Below are positions 35,721 through 42,256 of a stretch of DNA of 64,000 bases, in pieces (position 1 is the stretch's first letter; every line of letters begins with the position of its first letter). The DNA lies in the NCBI GenBank assembly GCA_002837195.1, contig KZ478071.1:1-64000 (forward strand). Direction: 5' to 3'. Origin of the DNA: Enterobacterales bacterium CwR94 (GTDB lineage Bacteria; Pseudomonadota; Gammaproteobacteria; Enterobacterales; Enterobacteriaceae). A model generated the notes under the pieces. The model had not been told where the DNA came from and made no database searches. It worked only from the letters and a program-made list of their open reading frames with translations. A program made the position numbers and the translations under genes.

Positions 35721-36620
35721 ATGAATACGCAACAAACCCGCCAGGGTATTTTTTGTGCTCTTGGTGCTTATTTTATTTGGGGCATTGCTCCGGCTTATTT
35801 TAAGTTCATTCAGGAAGTCCCACCGCCAGAAATCATGACGCATCGCGTGATCTGGTCCTTCTTTTTCATGCTGCTACTGGTGAGCCTGACACGACACTGG
35901 CCGCAGGTTGCCGTGGTGCTTCGCCAGCCTAAAAAAGTGTTATTGCTCGCCTGTTCGGGTGCGCTGATTGCCGGCAACTGGCTGTTGTTCATTTGGGCGG
36001 TGAATAATCACCATTTACTGGAAGCCAGCCTGGGATATTTCATCAACCCGCTGATTAACGTGTTGGTGGGTATGCTTTTCCTCGGAGAACGGTTCCGCCG
36101 CCTGCAATGGTTAGCTGTTGCACTGGCAGCGTGTGGTGTCGTGGTGCAACTGTGGAAATTTGGCTCTATTCCCCTGATTGCACTCGGGCTGGCGTTGAGT
36201 TTTTCGTTTTATGGCCTGTTGCGGAAGAAAATTGCTGTTGATGCTCAAACCGGCATGCTTTTAGAAACCAGCTGGTTGCTGCCACTGGCTGCCATTTATC
36301 TGTTTGGTATCGCAGATACGCCAACCAGCCATATGGGGAATAACAGCCTGTCATTGAATATGCTGCTGATCGCTGCCGGTATCGTGACGACGATTCCACT
36401 GATGTTATTCACCGCTGCGGCAACGCGATTGCGCCTCTCAACAGTGGGCTTTTTCCAGTATCTGGGCCCCACACTGATGTTCTTGCTGGCCGTTATCTTC
36501 TACGGAGAAGCCATGACTGACGACAAAGTCGTGACTTTTAGCTTTATTTGGCTGGCTCTGGCGATCTTCATCCTTGATGCCCTGCTGTCACTGCGTACAT
36601 TACGTACGCGCGTAGCGTGA
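35721..36620 (+). CDS. rarD: EamA-family transporter RarD
   Basis: A 299-residue ten-helix DMT-superfamily membrane protein, homologous to the E. coli RarD once linked to chloramphenicol resistance; its substrate is unknown. The N terminus GIFCALGAYFIWGIAPAYFK is a RarD hallmark. It is coupled to yigI. Its 3' end overlaps the convergent abrB-like gene by 21 bp. It marks the end of the conserved block before the accessory stretch. Confidence 0.9.
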   Translation: MNTQQTRQGIFCALGAYFIWGIAPAYFKFIQEVPPPEIMTHRVIWSFFFMLLLVSLTRHWPQVAVVLRQPKKVLLLACSGALIAGNWLLFIWAVNNHHLLEASLGYFINPLINVLVGMLFLGERFRRLQWLAVALAACGVVVQLWKFGSIPLIALGLALSFSFYGLLRKKIAVDAQTGMLLETSWLLPLAAIYLFGIADTPTSHMGNNSLSLNMLLIAAGIVTTIPLMLFTAAATRLRLSTVGFFQYLGPTLMFLLAVIFYGEAMTDDKVVTFSFIWLALAIFILDALLSLRTLRTRVA

Positions 36621-37643
36621 CAGAAAGCGTGCCAATGCCGGCCCCGTAAACAGGATGGTAAACAGACGCAGCGTCTGTAATGCCATCACAAACGCCATAT
36701 CAACGCGGCTTCCCGCCGCGATAATCGCCACGGTATCCAGCCCACCAGGGCTGGTTGCCAGATAGGCGGTCAGCAAATCGACGTGCAGAACCTGGGTCAA
36801 TCCCCATGCCATCGCGCCACACAGCAGCATCAATCCAATAATGGAGAGCACCATCTGCGGCAACGTACGCAACGCGAGTTGGAATACTGGTCGCGTGAAG
36901 CGCAATCCCACGGTCCAGCCAATCAACGCATATGCAATGGCTAACAGCCATTCTGGCACCTGCAACGGCAGCGTGTTTGTGCTGTGCAGTGTTGCCCCCA
37001 TGATGGCGGGTAATAACAATGCACCAGAGGGGATTCGGAAACGCTGGCCTAACCACGCCCCCACGATCACCACGCCAACCGTTGCTAAAAAACCTTGTCC
37101 CAGTGGCGGAAACCACACCAAATTGACATTCTGCGCCTCATCGCCGAGGCCAATACGTGCAACAACAGCGGCAGCTCCCGCCACTAACAAGACACGTAAA
37201 TACTGCATAAATGCCACCAGGCGGACATCTGCACCAAACTCGCCGGCCATCGCCACCATCGCTGACGCCCCGCCGGGTGAAGAACCCCAGGCCCCCGTCG
37301 AGCCGGGTAGATCACTGAATCTCACGAGCAGCAACCCTGAAAGCGCGCTGGCGGCAAGTGTCATCACTAATACCCCGAGTACAATGGGCCAATCAGCCAG
37401 TAAAGGGGTGAGAATCGATGGCGACAGGCTTTGAGCAATCATGCAGCCCAAAATTGCCTGACACAGAATAAAAAGCCGTTTATCGATGCGGATGGTTGCC
37501 CCGCTCAGCCCCATTGTCACACCGACAATCATGGGGCCAAGCAGCAGCGCTGCCGGGACATGGAAGGCATTCAACCCAAAGCCCAGCACCAGGGAAACAA
37601 TAAGTAAAACTGACCATTGAAGGGAATGCGGTAAAGATTGCAT
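36600..37643 (-). CDS. AbrB-family membrane protein (putative transporter)
   Basis: A 347-residue membrane protein with about nine or ten hydrophobic helices and the two AbrB/AidB-regulator repeats, each with an SPGG motif (GSSPGGASAMVAMAGEFG and TSPGGLDTVAIIA). E. coli AbrB is the nearest relative I recognise. The function is unclear; related proteins are annotated as monooxygenase-linked or ammonia transport proteins without firm proof. The ATG at 37643 is chosen over an upstream start lacking homology. It is not found beside rarD in E. coli, so it belongs to the accessory segment. Confidence 0.8.
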   Translation of the reverse strand: MQSLPHSLQWSVLLIVSLVLGFGLNAFHVPAALLLGPMIVGVTMGLSGATIRIDKRLFILCQAILGCMIAQSLSPSILTPLLADWPIVLGVLVMTLAASALSGLLLVRFSDLPGSTGAWGSSPGGASAMVAMAGEFGADVRLVAFMQYLRVLLVAGAAAVVARIGLGDEAQNVNLVWFPPLGQGFLATVGVVIVGAWLGQRFRIPSGALLLPAIMGATLHSTNTLPLQVPEWLLAIAYALIGWTVGLRFTRPVFQLALRTLPQMVLSIIGLMLLCGAMAWGLTQVLHVDLLTAYLATSPGGLDTVAIIAAGSRVDMAFVMALQTLRLFTILFTGPALARFLSRYART

Positions 37644-37833
37644 GGCTGGAAATCGATTAATTATTAATACGTTATAGCCTACGCCTTTCCCACGAATGCC
37701 GCTACCTTGCTGCGACAATCCGCCAGGCCAGCCGCGTTACTCCTAAAATAAATTAATCAAACTTAATCTAAACGTCATATATGTAGACTGTACAATTTGC
37801 AAGGAAAGCGTCAAAATATCCCGGCGAAATCAT

Positions 37834-37851
37834 CGTGATAGAATAATCACG
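37834..37851. promoter_or_regulatory. Inverted repeat upstream of luxI
   Basis: CGTGAT (37834-37839) and ATCACG (37846-37851) form a perfect 6-bp inverted repeat with a 6-bp AT spacer, 65 bp before the luxI start. It does not match the 20-bp lux-box pattern. It may be an operator for another regulator, or chance. The rest of the 273-bp gap (37644-37916) is AT-rich and shows no gene. Confidence 0.35.
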
Positions 37852-37916
37852 TTGTAAAAATACGATGTAAACTCAGGCGCTTGCTGCCAACCTTAGGGAT
37901 GCCAGATGGAGGGATG

Positions 37917-38567
37917 ATGTTAGAAATTATTGATGTTAACTATGAATCATTGCCTGAAATTAAATCAGATGAGCTCTACACGCTCAGGAAAGAGACTTTT
38001 AAGGATCGCCTTAACTGGGCTGTTACCTGCACTGATGGAATGGAGTTTGACGAGTACGATAACGAGAACACACGTTATCTGTTAGGGATCATTGAAAATC
38101 AGTTGGTGTGCAGCGTCCGCTTTATCGCCACACATCTTCCCAACATGATTACGCACACTTTTCATACCTTCTTCGATAAAGTTAGCCTTCCAAAAGGGGA
38201 TTTCGTCGAATCCAGTCGCTTCTTTGTCGATAAAGAACGTGCACGTAATTTACTCGGCAGCCAATTTCCGATCAGCTCCGTGCTGTTTCTCGCCATGATC
38301 AATTATGCGCGCCACTATGGACATGAAGGTGTCTATACGATTTGCAGCAAACCGATGTGGACGATCTTGAAACGGTCAGGCTGGGAGATCGAGGTGGTTG
38401 AAGTGGGTATGTCAGAGATGAATAAACCGGTTTACCTGTTGTTTTTGCCGGTTGACAGCAAAAATCAGTCTATCCTCACCGATCGCATTGCGCAAAGCAG
38501 TGGAATGAGCAACCAAGCCCTCACGCGCTGGCCCATGACGCTCGAGTTTATGACAGAACAGGTTTGA
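37917..38567 (+). CDS. Acyl-homoserine lactone synthase (LuxI/EsaI family)
   Basis: A 216-residue autoinducer synthase that makes acyl-homoserine lactone from S-adenosylmethionine and acyl-ACP. Family-invariant residues are in place: Arg24, Phe28, Trp34, Asp45, Asp48, Arg68 in VCSVRF, and the ESSRFFVDK stretch (98-106). Thr141 (VYTICS) aligns with Thr140 of EsaI, which is associated with 3-oxo-acyl products, so a 3-oxo-HSL is the best guess. The ATG at 37917 is picked because GGAG lies five bases upstream; longer TTG/ATG starts lack homology. The gene is convergent with luxR and overlaps it by 20 bp. Confidence 0.95.
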   Translation: MLEIIDVNYESLPEIKSDELYTLRKETFKDRLNWAVTCTDGMEFDEYDNENTRYLLGIIENQLVCSVRFIATHLPNMITHTFHTFFDKVSLPKGDFVESSRFFVDKERARNLLGSQFPISSVLFLAMINYARHYGHEGVYTICSKPMWTILKRSGWEIEVVEVGMSEMNKPVYLLFLPVDSKNQSILTDRIAQSSGMSNQALTRWPMTLEFMTEQV

Positions 38568-39285
38568 TCAATTGCAGCTCAATGCCGAGCCGAATGGCAT
38601 GCTTGGCATTGAGTACGCCCAACTTCTTCACCACGTTTTTGATATGAAACTTCACGGTGCTCGTCGTGATCCCCATAATCAACGAGATCTCCTGATAGGT
38701 TTTCCCCATGCTTGCCCAGTAAAGGATCTCGTTTTCGCGTGAAGAAAAAATGTCCTTGTCACTCGGCTGGCGAATATTTTGGGTCTCCAGCATCTCTTTA
38801 TACAGCGAGTGCATCTTCTCATGAGCGCTGATCAGCAACATTTGTAGCTTGTCGCGGTTGCGCTCGACGGTTTCTTCCATGTCATCAATGGTTTGATCAT
38901 CCATCATCAACGATAGCATCGCCAGGTTGTTGGCGTGATCGTGAAGGACAAAGGTGAAACCGTTCACGATGTTGTACTTCTTCGACAACGTGAAGATTTT
39001 CGACATTTTTAGATTAGAACTAATGACAATATTTTCATCCCAGGAGAAAGGGGAGATTTTATTGAAGGCGGTCAGAACGACGGGGTCAATGTGCTGATAG
39101 TGATTGGCTTTATAAATCTCAACCCACTCATCAGGATAATTCGAGATAATCATCATCTCTGCGGGATTTTTCTTATTCAGAATCATATACGCGTACTTCG
39201 GTTCACCGTAACGCTTTAGTTTACGATCGAAATAATTTCTTATCGTACTGGTTATGATTTCATTATCAGAGAACAATAAAGACAT
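38548..39285 (-). CDS. LuxR-family quorum-sensing regulator (EsaR/ExpR-like)
   Basis: A 245-residue regulator with an N-terminal autoinducer domain and a C-terminal LuxR helix-turn-helix. The acyl-HSL pocket residues are present: Trp54, Tyr58, Asp67, Pro68 and Trp82. The DNA-binding part begins SSRENEILYWASMGKTYQEI, with the recognition helix TSTVKFHIKNVVKKLG. Similarity and the convergent, tail-overlapping arrangement match EsaR-type proteins, several of which bind DNA without ligand and are released by it. That behaviour is inferred, not shown. The ATG at 39285 has GAGG seven bases upstream. Confidence 0.94.
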   Translation of the reverse strand: MSLLFSDNEIITSTIRNYFDRKLKRYGEPKYAYMILNKKNPAEMMIISNYPDEWVEIYKANHYQHIDPVVLTAFNKISPFSWDENIVISSNLKMSKIFTLSKKYNIVNGFTFVLHDHANNLAMLSLMMDDQTIDDMEETVERNRDKLQMLLISAHEKMHSLYKEMLETQNIRQPSDKDIFSSRENEILYWASMGKTYQEISLIMGITTSTVKFHIKNVVKKLGVLNAKHAIRLGIELQLIKPVLS

Positions 39286-39332
39286 CACTTAACCTCAATT
39301 CTGAATGAAGAACACCTTGCGGAATATACCTA

Positions 39333-39357
39333 AAAGTATAGCAGCAAACTATACTTT
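39333..39357. promoter_or_regulatory. 25-bp inverted repeat overlapping the luxR promoter
   Basis: AAAGTATAG (39333-39341) and CTATACTTT (39349-39357) are perfect inverted 9-mers separated by 7 bp, centred 60 bp upstream of the luxR ATG. On the luxR strand the promoter-proximal arm contains TGCTATACT, a good extended -10. Binding here would therefore compete with RNA polymerase. It is longer than the standard 20-bp lux box and lacks its CT-N12-AG core. It could be an autoregulatory site or that of another repressor. Confidence 0.6.
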
Positions 39358-39428
39358 AGTCTAACTACCATCACTGGGTAATTGCCGTATACTCCAACCC
39401 ATAAAAACGAGATCGACAAAACGCGAAT

Positions 39429-39525
39429 AAAAAAAAACCTGACCACTTTGGATCAGGTTGCCACATAGGCCAACACCAGGGAAAATTTTCCGGCTATTAT
39501 GCTGGTTAACGATGCCAAGAGTCAA
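39429..39525 (-). ncRNA. Candidate short RNA or attenuated leader upstream of luxR
   Basis: On the minus strand a strong sigma-70 promoter, -35 TTGACT (39520-39525), 18-bp spacer, -10 CATAAT (39496-39501), is followed by a GC-rich discriminator like those of stable RNA genes. A predicted start near 39490 runs about 60 nt into an intrinsic terminator: stem AACCTGA/TCAGGTT at 39436-39459 and nine T at 39429-39437. No plausible reading frame lies between. It may be a tiny sRNA, the remains of a lost tRNA gene, or a terminator-controlled leader, since luxR starts 145 bp downstream on the same strand. Confidence 0.5.
39436..39459 (-). terminator. Rho-independent terminator 145 bp upstream of luxR
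   Basis: A 7-bp perfect stem (39436-39442 with 39453-39459), a 10-nt loop and a run of nine T on the minus strand. It points toward luxR, which lies downstream on the same strand, so it either ends a separate RNA or regulates read-through into luxR. Confidence 0.85.
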
Positions 39526-39700
39526 GTCCGAGCCCATTAATTTGGGTCGTTTGACTGTCTGTCATGCGTTTATTTTTCTTATTCCCATCCCTCTAAGAAT
39601 CCTGGCCCTACCCTCGCTTTACATGTGCTCAAAAAACAACCCAGCCTCTGTGCAACTAATCCCTCCCTTATAGTTACTCGTTGTAATCAAAAAGACTTTA

Positions 39701-39720
39701 ACATGACATATTTATGACAA
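39701..39720 (-). promoter_or_regulatory. PHO-box-like direct repeat
   Basis: On the minus strand TTGTCATAAATATGTCATGT contains two TGTCAT units exactly 11 bp apart with an AT spacer, the layout of a PhoB-binding PHO box (consensus two TGTCA repeats, 11-bp period). A weak -10 (TTTGAT) follows at about the right distance. It faces left, toward the short-RNA promoter and luxR. PhoB control is inference from the match. Confidence 0.55.
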
Positions 39721-39915
39721 CTCCCTTTTCCAATTAAACCTGCCATTATCTGATAAACGACTGAGCCGCCCTTTAACAAATGCCTTATTAACAGTATGGA
39801 ACCGGTTCTGTATTGAAAAAGATGACTCATACAATCATTTTTAATTTGCAGTTCATTAATTTTCATTCAGCAACGAGAGATATATAGTCGTCGCAAAATG
39901 AGACGATGATCGTTA

Positions 39916-40125
39916 TTAGTTTGCATGACGAACCTGCTCACCAAATTGAAAATCCTGGCGCAACAGGATGTAATCCATTACATACTTATCGATATGTTTG
40001 GCAAAAGAATGATACCTGAGAAGGCCTAAGAGATATTGCAGAGGGAAGGGCCATTTACGTTCTGATTTTGTGTAACGCTGCGCAAAAAAATGACTTGCTT
40101 CTGGTCGGCCTCGCCTAAAAAACTG
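39916..40125 (-). pseudogene. Start-less coding remnant (unidentified)
   Basis: On the minus strand a frame with no ATG, GTG or TTG near its beginning reads protein-like sequence for about 65 codons (for example RRGRPEASHFFAQRYTKSER and, later, KHIDKYVMDYILLRQDFQF) and ends in TAA at 39916. Composition is rich in aromatic and basic residues, unlike a random AT-rich frame. It stays open until about 40198 but runs into the divergent gene at 40164. It looks like the 3' end of a decayed gene; I do not recognise the family. The rest of 39289-40163 shows only the regulatory elements listed separately. Confidence 0.4.
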
Positions 40126-40138
40126 TATATTTAAACAG
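40123..40138. promoter_or_regulatory. LexA (SOS) box
   Basis: CTGTATATTTAAACAG fits the enterobacterial LexA consensus CTGT-N8-ACAG exactly, with the AT-rich centre. It lies 25 bp before the ATG of the unknown gene at 40164, where it would cover the promoter. DNA-damage control of that gene follows by inference. Confidence 0.75.
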
Positions 40139-40163
40139 TCATAACGATCAGGGAGGAATAATA

Positions 40164-40646
40164 ATGATGAACACTGAATCGATAAATACTGAGCGACACT
40201 ATCCTGGCTGGGAACCCTGGCCGGAGACGCTTATCCTGGGCAATGAAATTGGCCTGCCAATGGATTTATCCTTAACCGACGGGGACGCGATTGATCATGC
40301 ACTCTTGTGCCAACGCAAAGTTGATTGCCTCACGATGGGCAACGGCCAGTATCGCTCTCTGTTAGCCAGTTTAAACGACCTGCGTAGAGTCCTGGACGCC
40401 CCTTTGCAGAACCACATTTGCGATAACGCGCAGACGCACGAAGCCACTTCCGCCCCATTTGCATTAGATTCCACTACGTTACTTGAGTACTGCATTACGC
40501 TTACTGAGCTTTTGGATACTGGGGCTATGAACGCGAAACAGAGCGCAATTATTGATGGGCTCTTGTTCGACCTGGTGTATCTGCAAGCGGCGGAAATCAG
40601 CCGCGGTAGCCGACCACTGACGCCTGGTGGTACTAAAAAGGTTTAA
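40164..40646 (+). CDS. Unrecognised 160-residue protein behind a LexA box
   Basis: I do not recognise this family. The protein is soluble-looking and acidic, with no signal peptide or membrane span. Its N-terminal third contains YPGWEPWPETLILGNEIGLP and its C-terminal half looks helical (TLLEYCITLTELLDTGAMN). GGGAGG lies seven bases before the ATG, so it is probably expressed; the next codon is also ATG. A consensus SOS box overlaps its promoter region. It is followed 45 bp later by a small lipoprotein gene on the same strand, so the two may form an operon. Position suggests a lineage-specific gene in the rarD-corA gap. Confidence 0.75.
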   Translation: MMNTESINTERHYPGWEPWPETLILGNEIGLPMDLSLTDGDAIDHALLCQRKVDCLTMGNGQYRSLLASLNDLRRVLDAPLQNHICDNAQTHEATSAPFALDSTTLLEYCITLTELLDTGAMNAKQSAIIDGLLFDLVYLQAAEISRGSRPLTPGGTKKV

Positions 40647-40691
40647 GAAACCAGTGCTACGCTGATCATCTTTTCACATGAGGATAACGTG

Positions 40692-40922
40692 ATGGCATCT
40701 CGGCTTTTACTTTTCATCTTGCCTGTATTGCTCTCAGCGTGCACTATCGATCCCCCGGAGCGCTCAGTACAGGAAAACAAAGAAGCCATTTGGATGGGTA
40801 AGCAGCAAGACTCCCGTCGAAATGTCGATGGAAGCTGGCAAGTTGATCGTCGCATGGATCGTATCCGCGCTCAAGGCAGGATTGACAACAGTGCGGATGG
40901 TGGAACGCGCATTGGCTGGTAG
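40692..40922 (+). CDS. Small lipoprotein
   Basis: A 76-residue protein with an N-terminal signal of about 16 residues and the lipobox LLSAC (Cys17), so it should be lipidated and membrane-anchored facing the periplasm. The mature part is short, charged and repetitive in feel (RNVDGSWQVDRRMDRIR), ending GGTRIGW. GAGGA lies seven bases before the ATG at 40692; an in-frame GTG one codon earlier is less likely. Function unknown. It precedes a strong bidirectional terminator shared with corA. Confidence 0.75.
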   Translation: MASRLLLFILPVLLSACTIDPPERSVQENKEAIWMGKQQDSRRNVDGSWQVDRRMDRIRAQGRIDNSADGGTRIGW

Positions 40923-40937
40923 GCACTCTCCCCTGTA

Positions 40938-40966
40938 AAAAAGGCAAGCACGCAGGCTTGCCTTTT
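40938..40966. terminator. Bidirectional terminator between the lipoprotein gene and corA
   Basis: A 9-bp stem AAGGCAAGC/GCTTGCCTT (40941-40949 with 40956-40964) flanked by A residues on the left and T residues on the right, so it has a U tract in both directions. It serves two convergent genes. Confidence 0.88.
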
Positions 40967-40989
40967 CACTGATTGCGCATTGCGGAAAC

Positions 40990-41940
40990 TTATAGCCAGT
41001 TTTTACGCTTGAAGTAGAGATAAGGCGCCAGACCGGCCATGATCATAAAACCGATCGCACCGGGATAACCAAAACTCCAATGCAGCTCAGGCATGAATTC
41101 AAAGTTCATACCGTAACTGGACGCCACCAAGGTTGGAGGCAGAAAGACAACCGAAACTACCGAGAAGATCTTAATGATGCGGTTCTGTTCGATACTGATA
41201 AAGCCCATGGCCGCCTGCATCAAAAAGTTAACTTTTTGGAACAGTGATTCGTTGTGTGGCAACAGCGATTCGATATCGCGAAGGATTTCACGAGCCTGCT
41301 CCAACTGCGTCGTTGGCAAACGCGCTTTGCGCACCAGGAAATTGAGCGCGCGTTGGGTATCCATCAAGCACAGACGCACTTTCCAGCCAATATCTTCCAG
41401 TTCCGCCAGGGTCGACAGCGCATTGTCAAACTCTTTACCTTGCGTACCTTCCATAATTACACGGCTAAGTTTCTCAAGATCGCTGTAGATGTTTTCGATT
41501 TCATCTGCCAGTTGCTCGATTTTCGTTTCAAACAAATCCAGCAACAACTCATAGGCGTTGCCGTCTATCAACGTCTGATTGCGCGCGCGCATGCGATACA
41601 AACGAAAAGCGGGTAGCTCGCGCTCACGTAATGTATACAAGCGGCCTTCACGAATAGTAAAGGCGACCGTGGCATTTCCAGCATGGTCTTCAGCATCTTC
41701 AAAAAAGAAGAATGAGTGAATATGCAGGCCATCTTCATCTTCGAAGAAACGTGCGGAGGCCTCGATATCTTCCAACTCTGGCCGTGTGGCCAGGTTTTGC
41801 CCCAACTCACTTTGGACACGCGTACGTTCTTCTTCTTCTGGCTCAATCAGATCCACCCAGACTGAGTTGATCATCGTATCGGACTCATCCAACTCAAGGC
41901 GCGTCAGGCGATTTTGAACCAGTGTGAATGCGCTCAGCAT
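40990..41940 (-). CDS. corA: Magnesium/cobalt transporter CorA
   Basis: A 316-residue channel, the same length as E. coli CorA. It has a large cytoplasmic funnel domain and two C-terminal membrane helices; the invariant YGMNF motif ends the first ([14 protein letters not shown]). The C terminus KRKNWL is typical. The start at 41940 (MLSAFTL) is set by homology. It is preceded by an unusually long leader and a strong promoter near 42200. Confidence 0.96.
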   Translation of the reverse strand: MLSAFTLVQNRLTRLELDESDTMINSVWVDLIEPEEEERTRVQSELGQNLATRPELEDIEASARFFEDEDGLHIHSFFFFEDAEDHAGNATVAFTIREGRLYTLRERELPAFRLYRMRARNQTLIDGNAYELLLDLFETKIEQLADEIENIYSDLEKLSRVIMEGTQGKEFDNALSTLAELEDIGWKVRLCLMDTQRALNFLVRKARLPTTQLEQAREILRDIESLLPHNESLFQKVNFLMQAAMGFISIEQNRIIKIFSVVSVVFLPPTLVASSYGMNFEFMPELHWSFGYPGAIGFMIMAGLAPYLYFKRKNWL

Positions 41941-42205
41941 AGGCAGTGCTCCCAAATAAGCAGTGTCTGTTGGGACGAAGCATCTGAACACGCCCAGGAA
42001 TGGGCATCAGTGAGAATTTGACTCAATTACGACGAGAACAGGAAGGTCGCCGACAACCACTATGGCCGCCAGCTGAAAGGGGCCTTAGAGGTTGTGCCTG
42101 CAGAGTTGCAGGAACATGAGCCAGTATCGACTGGGTGTGTCCAAGGCCGGTGTCCTCTCGGGATAATAGTGGGCGCATGTTACGCAAAGTCGTAAAAAGC
42201 GTCAA
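41941..42205 (-). promoter_or_regulatory. corA promoter and ~230-nt leader
   Basis: On the minus strand, -35 TTGACG (42200-42205), a 17-bp spacer and -10 TAACAT (42177-42182) make a good sigma-70 promoter. The transcript would carry about 230 nt before the corA ATG. The leader holds an 11-codon frame (42117 down to 42085, ATG to TAA) containing a hairpin CCTGCA/TGCAGG (42097-42112). In Salmonella the corA leader with a short ORF (corL) controls Rho termination in response to magnesium; a similar role is plausible here. Nothing else is seen in 41941-42256. Confidence 0.65.
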
Positions 42206-42256
42206 GTTACCCGCAGGCCCAAGCATTGTCTGAACAAGGCGCTGCACACGGGTCTG

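Noticed and set aside
37881-37916. Upstream TTG start that would lengthen the LuxI homologue by 12 residues
   Set aside because: The added residues have no counterpart in the family, and the ribosome site GGAG is placed for the ATG at 37917.
39333-39357. Calling the repeat ahead of luxR a standard lux/esa box
   Set aside because: It is 25 bp rather than 20 bp and lacks the CT-N12-AG pattern, so it is listed as an inverted repeat of unknown binder.
39458-39673. A 71-codon plus-strand frame in the gap upstream of luxR
   Set aside because: TTG start, no ribosome site, low-complexity composition, and it runs antisense through the short-RNA promoter and terminator.
42023-42247. A 74-codon minus-strand frame in the corA leader as a CorL candidate
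   Set aside because: Its first starts lie upstream of or inside the -10 box at 42177-42182, so the main corA transcript could not translate it from there.
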